DNA of 64,000 nucleotides from Elephas maximus indicus (lineage: Eukaryota > Chordata > Mammalia > Proboscidea > Elephantidae), in NCBI RefSeq assembly GCF_024166365.1, contig NC_064842.1, forward strand, positions 23,655,001 through 23,719,000. The letters are read 5' to 3'. A model generated the notes under the pieces. That model ran no database searches. It was given only the letters and a program-made list of their open reading frames with translations, and had not been told where the DNA came from. Of this stretch, positions 37,330-49,960 are shown piece after piece. Both the position numbers and the translations under genes were made by a program. Each line of letters begins with the position of its first letter. Within the stretch, counting starts at the first letter, position 1.

Positions 37330-37685
37330 CCGGCGGTCATGGTCCCCAAACCTTCTGTTGGCACAGGACAGGAACCATTCCCAAAGACGATTCATCAGAC
37401 ATGAAAGGGACTGGACAGTGGGTAGGACAGAGATGCTGATGAAGAGTGAGCTAATTATATCAGGTGGACACTTGAGACTATGTTGGCATCTCCTGTCTGG
37501 AGGGGGGATGGGAGGATAGAGAGAGTTGGAAGCTGGCAAAATTGTCACGAAAGGAAAGACTGGAAGGGCTGACTCATTAGGTGGTGAGCAAGTGGGTGTA
37601 CGGAGTAAGATGTATATAAACTTATATGTGATAGTCTGACTTGATTTGTAAACGTTCACTTGAAGCTCAATAAAAGTTAATAAAA
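37330..37685 (+). mobile_element. Poly(A) retroposon, younger subfamily, 5'-truncated
   Basis: About 356 bp, sense orientation, starting at ccggcggtcatggtccccaa and ending ttgaagctcaataaaagtta plus a poly(A). Nearly identical to the 3' part of 27996-28972. A target duplication (AATAATATCTGTGGTGG and further) lies at 37304-37329 and 37686-37712. Confidence 0.93.
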
Positions 37686-37697
37686 AAAAATAATATC

Positions 37698-38690
37698 TGT
37701 GGTGGTTAATTTTAGGTGACAATTGGCTAGACTGTGGTTCGGCCAAACACTAGTCTAGTTGCTGTCATAAAGTAGTTTCATGTGATTAAATCAGCCGACC
37801 TTGGGCAGAGCAGACGTGGTACAATTAATTACTTTGTGTGTGGCCTTTCTAGCCATGGTCTTATGACTCCCACCCAGATGACTGGGTGGGGCTGAGCAAA
37901 TAAGATAATTGTGGTCCACCGTATTGGGTGGGAGGGGATTGGTCAGTTTTGCCTTAAAAGAGAGCCAATTCCAGAGCAGAGAGGACAGCCCACTGCCACC
38001 AAAGAAGGGAAGACCTGCAGCAGACACCCAAAGGAGACAGTGCAGTGGTCTTCCTGGCCCATGGAATGAGAAAGCTGGGTGTCTCTGGGCAGAGACTGAG
38101 GGCCAGGGAGAAGTCTATGCCTGACCCATGAATTTGGGACTTGCCAGCCTCTACAACCACATGGTCCATTTCCTTTATATGGTTCATGAGTTCTGTGACA
38201 CAAAGCAGCAAATTAGGGAACCCAAAGACGGGAGGGAGAGCACTGGGTGAGAGAGACTAGTTGATATTAGAGATTATGGAGTAGTACAGCAGCTTGGAGA
38301 AGTTAGACATTGTGGACATCTTTAACCTCCACCTCATGGGAACCAGCTTTGTGCTGATCCTTATAAAAGAAATTATTTGATTAGCAGATTACCTTCTGAT
38401 CACATTCAATAATGCAATCTAATGTAGTGTAATGAATCCATCAGTTGAGCTTATACCACTATAGGGTGGATCCTAAACCTAATCACTTTTGAGTTATAAG
38501 AACAGCGGAATAGACAGAGAGTCACACCTATTGTGGAAGAAGGGACACTGTGAAAGCACTGAATGCCCAGGGCTACTGACAAGGAAGGAACTGACAGGGC
38601 TGAGACTCTGATTTGGACTTTAGGCTTCAGAACTGTGAAAAAATAAACTTCTGTTTTTTTAAGGCGGCAGCACTACATAACTAACACAAC
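37698..38690 (+). mobile_element. ERVL/MLT2-like LTR remnant
   Basis: Starts TGTGGTGGTTAATTTTAGGT and ends ttaaggcggcagcactacat-aactaacacaac, with an aataaa (gaaaaaataaacttct) near the 3' end. The start resembles the MLT2-type LTR. About 1 kb, longer than typical MLT2, so the second half may be a different LTR. The ORFs inside are not conserved genes. Confidence 0.6.
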
Positions 38691-39430
38691 ATCTTTTACC
38701 TTGTGTACGTACTTGTTTCAGGTCTATATAAACTAGGTGACATTATTTTTAATGGGAATTTTAAATACCTTTAAATATTCATGAAGTTTATTTTGACCCA
38801 AGATTGTTTTGCTATACGCTTTGCTCAGACATTATAAAACATTTTTTCACAAATACTGAAGGAAAATTAATAATTGCTCAGATATTCTACAAGCTTCTAT
38901 GAACTCACTAACAGATGCTACAGAGTTTAAACCCTTACCAAAGCAAAAATATCTTTTCAACAAGCTATTTTCTTGGCTCTTGGTCTGGATTCTCTGTTGG
39001 GGAGCTCTAACTGGTATCTCTAACTGTGAGATTCTTTTGTTTTTTGAACAAGAGGCTTTTGGGGAAGATTTCCCAAAGGTTAAAAAAACATCTCTTGGAA
39101 TATGGCAAGATAGAGAAGCAAATGCAAAGACCTTTCCCATTTAATTTTCTCCTCAGAATTTTACAACATCCTAGAAGAACTAAACTTAAGAGAATTTCTA
39201 GATCGTTTTCTAACCTCAGCTTTTTGCAAAGCATTGTAAAGAAGGTGAAAACTTGCTTACGTTGCAAAAAAAATGGATGCTTGCCTCTTGATCTCTAACA
39301 TCCTGATGTATATTAGCTTCTCAGTATCTGAGCTGACATTTACAATAGGAACACTGACTGACCCCAAGACTGGTCTATCCAGAAACTTGGGAGTAGAAAG
39401 TGCTTGTAGGTCTTCTTCCGAAATATACCT
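38691..39430. other. FMN2 intron, no clear feature
   Basis: Overlapping ORFs of 80-102 codons occur on both strands at 38847-39581, but I recognise none and they lack splice-site support. Confidence 0.35.
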
Positions 39431-39439
39431 CAAATACAT

Positions 39440-40260
39440 CCATTTCCATTTCCAGCATTGCTACTGCCTCTGCCCAGTCCAGAGCATCACGTCTTCCACC
39501 TTGGTTCTCGCTACCACTTTCACCAGCCTCTGTCTCCAATTTGCTTTTTACTTGGTAGCCAGTGACCTTTTAATTATATGAATCATACCAGATTATTCTC
39601 TTTTTAAAAAGCCTTTGATAAATTTCTATTGCATGCACAATAAAAGCCAAATTCTTATTACCATTTATATACAAGGGACTGAATGATCAAGCCCCTGCCT
39701 GCTTCATCAAATTCATCTCGGGCCCCTCGTCTGTCTTGGAGTGCATTAAATCTTTCCTGCCAGGTTGCCGTGAACTTTCCGCCCCTCTGCCTGGAACACT
39801 TGTACTACATTGCTCCTCATCTCTCTACCCCTTCACATGGCTGCTCCCTTTCATTCTTTATCTGTTAATATGAATGTCACCTACTCAGAAAGCATCTCTA
39901 CCCATCTTACATAATTAGCCTCTTCCACTTTTTATTCTGCAAAATGGTTCGCTGCTTCTTTCCCTCATAGCACTAATTTCAACCTGTGATTTAAAAATGT
40001 TTTTATTTACTTTTCATTGTGTGCCTCTCACACTAGCAGATAAGACTCACGTGGCCAGGAACTTTGTCTGGCACATAACCAAACCCATTGTCGTTCAGTT
40101 GATTCTGACTCATAGTAGCCCTACAGGACAGAGGAGAACTTCCCCATAGGGTTTCCAAGAAGCAGCTGATGGGTTTGAACTGCTGAACTGGTTAGCAGCC
40201 AAGCTCTTAACCATTGTGCCATCAGGGCTACATAAATAATTGACAAATGAATGAATAAAT
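39440..40260 (+). mobile_element. L2 LINE 3' region split by AfroSINE
   Basis: tgaatgatcaagcccctgcc, cgcccctctgcctggaacac, acatggctgctccctttcat and aactttgtctggcacata are L2 3' sequence. After the SINE it ends aattgacaaatgaatgaata. Confidence 0.85.
40078..40231 (-). mobile_element. AfroSINE (short form)
   Basis: Antisense copy inserted in the L2 3' end; caaacccattgtcgttcagt to tgtgccatcagggct. Confidence 0.92.
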
Positions 40261-40283
40261 AAATTAATAACCTAGTATGTCTT

Positions 40284-40486
40284 AAAACCAGCTGCCATCA
40301 AATCTACTCTGATTCATGGCAACCCCACGCGTGTCAGCGTAGAACTGTGTTCCACAGGGTTCTCAGTGGCTGATTTTTCAGATGTAGATCACCAGGCCTT
40401 TCTTCCAAAGCATCTCTGGGAGGACTCAAGGCATCAACCTTTTGCCTGGCAGCCAAGTGTACCCATCATTTGCACCACACAGGAAT
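40284..40486 (-). mobile_element. AfroSINE (third form)
   Basis: Antisense copy with accagctgccatcaaatcta and gtagatcaccaggcctttct; head diverged. Confidence 0.9.
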
Positions 40487-40888
40487 GTATACTAACCACT
40501 CCTTTTAATGAATGTAGATCAGATTTCCTCCAAATTCTCAGCCACCATTAGCCACTATTCTGACTAGGTTGTCAATCTTCCTGCCAAAGCTTCAGCCATA
40601 GAAAATCTGCACTGAGAAGAGGATTTCCTTATGGGTCCTTTTTCTAGAAATCGATGCCTGAATGAAAGGGGCAAATGATTGGCCAAATTCATTTATTACT
40701 ACAATGGAATAATGTAAAATAGAAGCCCAAGAGGGAAAACTCACTTAGATATCCAACAAATACATTAGTACATAATAATAAACCTTCTTTCCTCTTATTT
40801 CTGTTCTTGAGATGTATTTTCGATTTTTAAAAAGTGGCTGCTTCCTTGCTAAACTTACACCGATAACATCATACTTAAATCTGAACAT

Positions 40889-41093
40889 GAAGTTCCTGGG
40901 TGGTACAAATGGTTAATGGACTTGACTGCTAACCTGAAGGTTGGAGGCTTGAGTCCTCCCAAAAGTATTTTTGGAAGAAAGGCCTGACGATTGGCTTCCG
41001 AAAAATCAGCTATTGAAAACCCTATGGAGCACAGTTCTACTCTGACACACATGAGGTTGCCATGAGTTGGAGCCGACTCGATGGCAGCTAGAG
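40889..41093 (+). mobile_element. AfroSINE (third form)
   Basis: gaagttcctgggtggtacaa to agccgactcgatggcagcta; AAATCTGAAC flanks both ends. Confidence 0.92.
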
Positions 41094-41529
41094 AAAAAAA
41101 TCTGAACCTGCAGATGACTGAATATGAATTACAGAAATAAGAATGTTAACATGGCAGAGGCACTCTCCAATTTAATGTGCAACCTTCCAAAGCCAAAACT
41201 TCAAATCCTTTTCCTCTAATGACAGATTTCAGCTGGGCTGAATCCAGACTTGATTGCCGCATGCTTGTGCAATTAGAAGAGCAGCTATCCTTTCTCCTGA
41301 TTCATCAAAGACTACCTGTCTCAAAGTAAAATAAACTGGCAAATCAAATTAGACAACACTTTAAACATAACCATTACAGATGTCACAACTAATTTATTAA
41401 ATTAAAATGTTGTGGCCTACTAAAAATGAAATCGTGATAGGCCACACTACGTACTAAGAGCTTTGGGGCCCAGTTGCCAGAGCCAGATATTCTTGCCTAG
41501 AATGGCTTTTACCTCCCTGGACTGCCTGT

Positions 41530-41745
41530 GAAAGTCCTACATGCCCTCCAAGTTCCAAGTCATAGTCCACTGGGCAGCGTTACTCCCTCCCTCCTGTCCT
41601 CTCCCACCGCACTTTGCCCCACACCAGTGCTAGATTGTTGGCTCAAGGAAGGCAGGACCTTCACCGTATGGACTTGAGCGTCTCCAGTGCTTAGTAAAAA
41701 CTCAATATGAAATGAGTGAATAATCACAAAGAACTTCACAGTTCT
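41530..41745 (+). mobile_element. L2 LINE 3' fragment
   Basis: ggctcaaggaaggcaggacc followed by tccagtgcttagtaaaaact and a terminal aatgagtgaataa matches the L2 3' end loosely. Confidence 0.5.
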
Positions 41746-42174
41746 ATGGCTGAGCACTGAAACTGAGTTCAACATGAAATAGAGCAGAAGTGAGACGTGA
41801 AGCCATTCTGGGCACCGGATCTCTTCCCCAGGACCCACCACCACAGTCCCTCAATCAGGGACAAAAAGCACATGCATGCTCAATCACTCTGCACCTCTTT
41901 CTTCTGATTAACAGCTCTGCTTGGCCTATCCCCATAGCACTTCATTAGTGGCCAGGGTATACTAATGCTAATGACCTTCTGGAAAACAGGAGATGAGGCT
42001 CACCTATCTCTTCACATACCATGTTCTGTGTGACTTTTAGGGGTATGCTTGGCAGAATAAATGACAGGTTATCTCCCTTGCCCCCCATCTTTTCGATAGA
42101 GTCAAGCTAAAAATTAAAAAACTCACGTATCTTACATATGTTGTGTGTTGCTCAGTGATAGCATTAACCAAGTC
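41746..42174. other. FMN2 intron, nothing seen
   Basis: No repeat or exon-like signal. Confidence 0.35.
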
Positions 42175-42375
42175 TGTTGTTGTTAGTTGTTGTCAAGTCG
42201 ATTCTGACTCACGGTGGCTCCACGTGTGCAGAGCAGAACTGTTCCGTAGGGTTTTCAAGGCTGTGACCTTTCAGAAGCAGATCGGTAGGCCTGTCTTCCC
42301 GGGCACCTCTGGGTGGGTTCAAACCACTACCCTTTTGGTTAGGAAAGCGTTTAACTGTTTGTCACCCAAGGAGAC
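42175..42375 (-). mobile_element. AfroSINE (third form)
   Basis: Starts tgttgttgttagttgttgtc on the plus strand; variant middle cagaagcagatcggtaggcc; head degenerate. Confidence 0.9.
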
Positions 42376-42544
42376 CTTAACTAACTCTACATTTTTTATG
42401 AAAAAGATTGAGTCTTGTTAACAATTTATACATGCCTAGTCCCTAGCATATGAAAAAACACTTCTTCCCCGGACTCTCGAGTCAAAAACAATGGGTCAGT
42501 TGTTTAAAGCATCTGAACAGGAGTTCCTTCACATAAAGCAAACA

Positions 42545-42598
42545 AACCCAAACCCATTGCCATCAAGTTGATTCCGACTCATAGCAACTTTATAGGAT
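42545..42598 (-). mobile_element. AfroSINE 3'-tail fragment
   Basis: aaacccattgccatcaagtt and the following attccgactcatagcaactt; 5' truncated to about 54 bp. Confidence 0.8.
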
Positions 42599-42789
42599 AT
42601 TATAAATATAGAGGTATAGATTATATTCACATTTTCAGACAAAAGTCCATCCTGAGACTCAGAACTAAGAAATTTTACCTAACAAGTAACTAAGTCACAA
42701 TAATCTACATTCTGATGGTGCTTAACTTGTTTTATCAAAATGTTCATCACCTTATAGGCAGTCACAAAAAGGATATTATGATGATGAAG

Positions 42790-43000
42790 AAACAGGCATT
42801 GAACAACTAGCATGTAGACACTGTGCTATACACTTTATATGTATTACCTCGTTTAATCTACACCCTAACACTGCACTACAGGTATTAGACTAAAACTACG
42901 GCTCTTGATAAGAAACAACTTTCTATGATTATTGAAATAGTAAGTGGCAGAGCTAACTTAAAAACCCTCATGTTTCCCAAATCACAGTGATAAGAAAGAC
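42790..43000 (+). mobile_element. MIR SINE
   Basis: gacactgtgctatacacttt, ttacctcgtttaatctacac and aatagtaagtggcagagcta form a diverged MIR. Confidence 0.75.
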
Positions 43001-44325
43001 AGCAGATTTATTCAGCATGAAGTATAGAAAGGTCAAGAAATATATCTACTAAATGGTATGGCACACTAGGATAAAGCCAGAAAATACAGTTAGTAGCACT
43101 TCTATCGTCAGACACCAATTAGAAATAATGTGATAAGGAAAATTTATATAGGATTTAAAGCCTTAGAGACATTACTCAATCTATAAAATACTAAATTAGA
43201 GCAAAAGAAACTTCATCAGAAAAGAAAATTTGCACCATACCATTAATATCATCTTTCAGGATATTTCTACCATGCTAAGACATTCTGCTAATTACAGGGG
43301 TTGTTTTTAAAGGTTTAATCAATTTGGGTAGTAGGTTACATTTCTTTCTTTTGGGAAACTGCTCTATCCTCACTCCAATGAGATTGCTATGAAGGGGACT
43401 GTCAATCACAGTAACCCTCCTCTCGGGATGAAGGGTTGGCTTTGTGAACTTCTGAGTTAACCATGGTACCCCATGCCTCTGGCCACTGTGGCTGATCCAA
43501 AGATGGACATAACTCATTCAGAGTTCTTCCCTGAGATTTTTCTAAGTGCAGTGGAGTAATCTCTCCTCCTAGATTGTGAGAATGTAAGCCATGGCTGTGG
43601 CTGGTGGCCATGCATCTACCCTGAAGGAACAACCTGGCTTGGAAATGAAGCTAATCTACACAGGAGGAAGGGGAAGGAGAGTGAAGAGAAGGAAGAAGAA
43701 GGAGAAGGAGGAGAGAGAGACTGAGAGAACATTTACAAAGACAGACAGAGGGAGATAGAGATACAGACACACCTGCCTAATTCCCACCAACTGCAGCTGG
43801 AATTTCAGAACTCAGGTATACCTCAGGGAAATTCCATCCCTGGCTTTCAGTGGTTGACTACCTAAACAAATGAAGTCTTTCTTTTTCTTAAGGTGTTGGA
43901 GTTGGGCTTTTATTTCCTACAATGAAAAGTTAAATTATGTAAGAAAACGTGTTTATTAACTAGACTGGGTTCTTATTTCCTTGCATATTTCAAACACAAT
44001 GATGTTAACAACTCAAATCTGCAAATATTTGAGAGACTAAGAGGGTAAAAGTACTGCAGTTTAGTAACAATTGAGAGCTATACCGGAAATGAGAACACTA
44101 AGTCTCATTGGAAAATAAAAAACATACAAACATTCAAAAAGTTATAGTATAAAAACCGACAGGCAGTATAGGATGAATTTTTAAACAAAATACACAGATA
44201 ATAAATACTACAGGAGTACAGAGGAGGGACTAGCCATTTCAAGGAATAACATCTCATTTGAAGAATTTGTAATTCTACTTAAGGTTCTACTCAAATTGAT
44301 GTAGATTGTATCAGAGGTTTAATAT
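43001..44325. other. FMN2 intron; purine-rich tract, otherwise unassigned
   Basis: The tract at 43660-43770 is a purine-rich (GGA/GAGA) run. The block 43270-43915 ends with cttaaggtgttggagttggg and may be an old DNA-transposon or LTR end, but I cannot name it. Confidence 0.35.
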
Positions 44326-44771
44326 CTGTTGTGGGTTGAATTGTGCTCCAAGATAAGTGGAAGTCCTAATCCCTGGTACCTACGAACAGATGGGATCTTA
44401 TTTGGAAATAGGGTCTTTGCAGATGTAATCAATTTAAGACGAGGTCATACTGGAGTATGGTGGGCCCTGAATCTGAGTGGTGACCATATACAAGGAAGAG
44501 AAGAGAGACAGAACCAGACACAGAAGAGAGAAGGCCACGCGAAGGTGGAGGGCAGAGATTGGAATTACGCTTCCACAAGCCAAGGAATGCCTGGGGTTAC
44601 CAGAAGCTGGAAGAAGGAAGGAAGCCTAGAAGCTTCAGAGGAAGTAGAGTCTTGCCAACACCTTAATTTTGGACTTCTAGCCTCCAGAACTGTAAGGGAA
44701 TGAATTTCCGTTGTTTTAAGCCACCCAGTTTGTGGTACTTTGTTATGGCAGCCCGAAGAAGTTAGTACAAT
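44326..44771 (+). mobile_element. MLT1 (MaLR) solo LTR
   Basis: gttgtgggttgaattgtgct, tatttggaaatagggtcttt, tggtgggccctgaatctgag and ttaagccacccagtttgtgg are diagnostic of MLT1 LTRs. About 446 bp. The 124-codon ORF within it is incidental. Confidence 0.93.
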
Positions 44772-46264
44772 ACCCTTAATTCATCTCACTATGGATGGCC
44801 TGGGGGCTCAGAGCGTTCCTGAAATACCCTTCCACTGAAAGTAGAATAGACAGCTTACTCCAAGGCAGGGCAGCTTCACGGCTGTGCATCTGTGCAATCA
44901 CACACTGCTCTGCTCTCAGAAGGGCCCAGCACTTAATGCTTTGCTGTTGCTGTCTTGAAATTCTTAGTAATTTTTGAACAAGGAGCCCCCTGGTTCCACT
45001 TTGCATGGGGCCCACATATTACGTAGATGGTCCTGCACTAAGGACAGTGACAGAGTTGCCATACACACAATTCAGACCAAGAGTCTTGAGTTCTAATATA
45101 TTTTGGAAGTCAAAGAGCAAAGCAGTCCTCTCTGAACTGTCATGTATTCCCCCTTAGGCCTTTATTAAAGCAAATGATTTAGAAAAAGGAGAAGGCTGCT
45201 GAGAAGAGCACCTGTGATCTGTCAATTCAAGACACTGCCAAAATGAAAGCAAAGTCACCAAGTGTGAATCAAAGAGCCCATTGCTATTTCTAGAATGTGA
45301 CAAGCACAGGATGAAGTGAAAAAGAAAGAATCTGGCTGATTTTGTAAGACAGAGAGTGAAGAAAAGCTAATTCTAGGCATGTCAAATGCATAAAACATCA
45401 CAAAAAAGGGGATCTTTATTGATAATGGAATTGAGGAACACAGTCCTACATCATGGAATACCCACTGGATGGGGACTATGAGTATGACTAGGGAACTTCG
45501 CATCTGAACTAGTCATCTCAACATTTTCTCCAAGACAGGCGTTTAGGCAGCTTATGTAGGGGTGCACAGTACAAAGGAGAGCCACAGAGAGTGTGTCCAC
45601 CTGTTCTTGTCCCAGCACCTACTCAGGCTATACAACCACAAGACACGGCCAGCCTGCTGCTGTTGTCCACTCACCTGATGGGCCATCAGAACAGCTACTC
45701 CCAAGCCACAGCTTCATCAGTCCTGTCCCGATGATACCTAAATCTCATTATTCCTGCTTTCATTAGGGTTTGGATCCCATATATTACGCAAATAATCTCG
45801 CAAGGTGAAACACTCAACTTCAGTTTTGTACCATAGGGTAAATGAGTTTCAGGCTCTTTTCCAGGGGAACAAGTTTTGATTGGAGCTAAGAGGAGGCATG
45901 TGGGGGACCAGTCGGCACCCATAAAGGGAAATGACATGTGATGTGCTAAGATGAAATATTTTCCCCCTTCACAATTTTCCAAACTGAGCAAGACTTGCTG
46001 GGTGAAAATCACATGATATGTGACTAAGTCTGGAGGAAATGTACAATGAGTCAAATATACATATTTTTAAGCAACTGTCTCTCTTACCTCACCTGCCTGG
46101 ACTTTTGACTAAAATCTAATCTTTTATATAAACCTCTACTGATGCATCTGGAGGTAGAAGAAGCTCATTGATTTTGGAACAGATGTTTAAAGTGTTTTCC
46201 TTCTGTTCAAAGTGGTTTCCTTTTTTCATCTACTATCCGCTGAGTCACAGGTTTCTTCTCTGAT
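44772..46264. other. FMN2 intron, nothing clear
   Basis: Repeat-poor sequence. ORFs of up to 119 codons on the minus strand (45695-46054) lack a recognisable family or splice context. Confidence 0.35.
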
Positions 46265-46266
46265 CC

Positions 46267-46420
46267 AAAACCAAACACACTGCCATCAAGTCGATTCCAA
46301 CTCATAGCAACTCTATAGGACAGAGAAGAACTGCCCCATAGGGTTTCCAGCTGCTGGATTTGAACTGCCAACCTTTTGGTTAGCAGCCAATCTCTTAACC
46401 ACTGTGTCACCAGGGCTCCT
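46267..46420 (-). mobile_element. AfroSINE (short form)
   Basis: Antisense copy with CTTCTCTGAT target duplications at both ends; it lacks a few bases in the core (ggtttccagctgctggattt). Confidence 0.94.
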
Positions 46421-46530
46421 CTTCTCTGATAGAGCTATGAAATCTAGGCAATTAATGATGTGAGTTAGCACATGTCTGGCATAGTCTAATTGCTCAATGT
46501 TAGCAATTAATTTCACTTACGGAGTGTCAA

Positions 46531-46699
46531 TGGAAAACCTGGTGGCGTAGTGGTTAAGAGCTATGGCTGCTAACCAAAAGGTTGGCAGTTCAAATTCACC
46601 AGCTGCTCCTTGGAAACTCTATGGGGCAGTTCTACTCTGTCCTATAGGATCGCTATGCGCTGGAATTGACTTGATGGCAACAGGTTTGGTTTTTTGGTT
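46531..46699 (+). mobile_element. AfroSINE (short form)
   Basis: Head ggaaaacctggtggcgtagt; tail ggcaacaggtttggtttttt. Flanked by GGAGTGTCAAT / GGAGTATCAAT. Confidence 0.94.
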
Positions 46700-47640
46700 T
46701 AAGGAGTATCAATATCTATTTCAAAATGAAAACTAGGTGGACAATCATGGTTTCATATGTAAACAAGATAAAAAATGAAAAAAATAAGCAGAAAACTATG
46801 GAATTTTGTGGTAGTAAGAGCAAAGTCCCTCAGAATGTAGGTTTTTGGAAGATCTAAATTAGGGTTATTGTTAGTTAGGGCAGGGATGTTAGAGAGCACA
46901 CTAACTGGCTGGGTGTTAGGCTTTGGTTTGTAGTATAGATTATATTTCCCTTTTACCCTCCCACTAGACCCAGCTATTTGAAGACGCTGCCCTGGGAGGG
47001 CTAGCTTTCTTTATGACTTAATATTTAATAAGTCTCTATGGGATTTCATAATTGCTGTGAAAGAGACTATTTCACATACTTACAGGGGAAAATGTTCCTT
47101 CATTCCTGAAAAGATTTACTTTGGGAAATGTGATGTAATTCTACAAGAATCTTGAAAGATCTTTTAAAAAAAATTGATCTTCTGTGTTTTTTGATGGTAT
47201 TCGGGGTAAAATGAATGGTAAAATTTTAATGATATGAACGGTAAACTTCTGATAATATCACATGATAAGCAAAAGGAAAAAAGTTCATCATACCTTTACG
47301 GTCTTTGCTATAGGTTTTCTGAGGTGAGTGGGTTTATCACCCCAGTAGGGTTTTCCAAACCTTCTTACATGGTCTGCTTTATGTGGTTTCCTCACCATAG
47401 AAGTTGTTTTACCAGACAGTGGTCCTGGCAAGCCACACCCCAGCTATTTTCTGTAGCGTCCCAGCCTCTATGCCAACTCTTCCTACTCAAACTGCTTATT
47501 TTGCCAAATCTCAGTACCCTTTTAGGCTTGCTACCTCAGGTGAGGGCCATCTAATTTTTCATTGAGGCTATAAAAGTTGGCTACCCTAGTGGTATCACAC
47601 CTAATAAAACACAAGTTTTAAAATGCCATTGTGCAGATAA
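46700..47640. other. FMN2 intron near the FH2 exon donor
   Basis: No repeat recognised. The donor of the FH2 exon lies at 47650-47642. Confidence 0.35.
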
Positions 47641-47649
47641 AAATACCTA

Positions 47650-47886
<237 letters not shown>

Positions 47887-48021
47887 TCATTCATGCATAG
47901 GTATTATTACCAACGGGACTCAAGCTCTTTAGGCACCAACAGTAGTTCTCTTACGGTTTAATGTAAGAGTTTTAGATACGGATAGTAGATGACACAAATC
48001 CTCCATTTACTTATCACTAAA

Positions 48022-48207
48022 CCAGAAAAAAATCAGTTAATTTTGACTCATGGTGACCCCATGTGTGCCAGCAGAACTGTGTTTCAATAGCTGAGTTTTC
48101 CAGTATAGATCACCAGGTCTTTCTTCCAAGGTACCTCTGGGTAGACTTAAACCTACAACCTTTCGGTTAGCAGCCAAGTAACTTAACTGTTTGCACCACC
48201 AAGGGGC
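48022..48207 (-). mobile_element. AfroSINE (third form)
   Basis: Antisense copy in the FMN2 intron upstream of the FH2 exon: attttgactcatggtgaccc to tgtttgcaccaccaagggg. Confidence 0.9.
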
Positions 48208-49779
48208 TAATAACTACCCCTGGTCCAATTCCATTTTCAAAACTAACCATAAATTTCGTGACATATTTCAGAAATAAACCTATAGTCAATTGGGAAATAT
48301 TGGAAGTGGTGGTCCTAGTCTTCCTTTCTAAACTCAAAACAAATAACAGTCATTTGCATAAAAGTTGATATGTATTCCATATTCACATTATATTATATTG
48401 CTTATATGCAATTTGGCTTCCTACATTGCTGGGGGAAATAAAAAGCAAGAGTCTCAGGAGATGTGGACAAAATCCCCCATTAGAGATCACGGTCATATCA
48501 TTGAGTGGACACCAGTATGGCAGCCAGCATAGGGGTGCTAGAATGATCAGTGCCAGCTTGATGCGAGAAGGTGACACTGGGGAGACAGAGACTCCTTATA
48601 GTACAGCCACATACAACTCAGAAGAGGTTCAAAAAGGTGCTTGACAAAGAACACACAACTAGTAAATGGTACCTTATGACTTAACAAGTCTTCTGGCTCC
48701 ATGGACAATGCCCTGAAAAGGACACAGGCCAATAAGGATGATGACACCATAGTGAGAGAACCTGGGCAGCCGGTCAGAGAGTGGCAAAAAGGCATGTCAT
48801 TCAAATAATCCTTGCCCCCCCAACTGGTTTGGTCTAGGGTCAACAGTACTGCTGCATAAAGCTAGAGTCTGATCGACCCTGAAGTAAAAATTTCTAAGCC
48901 ACCTTGATTGTCCCTGTTGTGATGTTTGATTAAAAATATGTATACACATACATATACACACGTGTGTCTGCATTCAGTTGGTCATATAGCTGGTTTCAAA
49001 TCCCTAATATAAAAAAAAAAGTCTCATAGAACTGAACATCATGAAGTCTGTAAGGTGAATTTGCTCAGAATATAAAGGGGACTCAGCATCACACACAAAA
49101 AAGAAAATTCACAGCCACCCCTGACTGTGGTAACCAATGTGTGACCAGTGTGCTCTGTTTCTAAACTTGGCTATGGGGTCTCTGAGCAGCAAGATTCCCA
49201 GGGACATTGGCTGGGAGGTTCTGGAGAAAAAATGACAACACTGATTTGATCAAATGTGTGAATCTCAGGAAAAAGATATTCCTGCCTAGCTATCCTACTA
49301 AGAAAAATGATGCAATACAGCCAATTAATCCAAAGAAAGAACCAGCCTGGGAAGTGGACATGGTATGTGAGAATTTGTCCACCATGAGCTATGGTGATGA
49401 CACTAGAATGTGTCTGCAGAATGCGCTGATGGTGTGAGGACTGCCAGGAGAGTAGATGTCAGAAAGCATAAACCGCCTAGGACATATCTGGGTCATATTT
49501 TAGTAAAACTGTTAAAGTACACGTGTAACTTCCCTCCTGGGAAAACTGGCCATTCTCCTTATATGCCTAAAGGGTATTTATGACTCACTGGGCTGAAATC
49601 AGGTCTCAAATCCTTTGACGATTCATTTATTCTTTTTCATCATTTTTCTTGTTTTATGCTTCATAAAGTTGATTATTACAGACCAAGCCAGTCTGTTTGG
49701 CGTAGACATAACTAAATTATATAGCTGGTTCACCCGCTCAGTCATGCAACAACATTTTGAAAGTTCAGTCATGAAGCAG
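48208..49779. other. FMN2 intron, unassigned
   Basis: No named repeat. A plus-strand ORF of 76 codons at 49207-49437 starts MAGRFWRKNDNTDLIK; I do not recognise it. Confidence 0.3.
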
Positions 49780-49960
49780 CATGGTATGAAGGAAAGAACA
49801 CAGGATTTAGAATGAGAAGATACAGGAAGAAACTGGATCCTGTCTCTGTGACTAGCTATAGAGGCAAACCATTTAACATCATTGTGCCTTAGCTTTCATC
49901 TGTAAAACACAGATCACTGTAAACAATCTGTTAAGTTTTTGAGTGTAAGATAAATTTATA
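49780..49960 (+). mobile_element. MIR SINE
   Basis: tgtctctgtgactagctata, cattgtgccttagctttcat and ctgtaaaacacagatcac resemble the MIR core. Confidence 0.65.

Noticed and set aside
44329..44703. 124-codon plus-strand ORF
   Set aside because: Lies wholly inside an MLT1 LTR.
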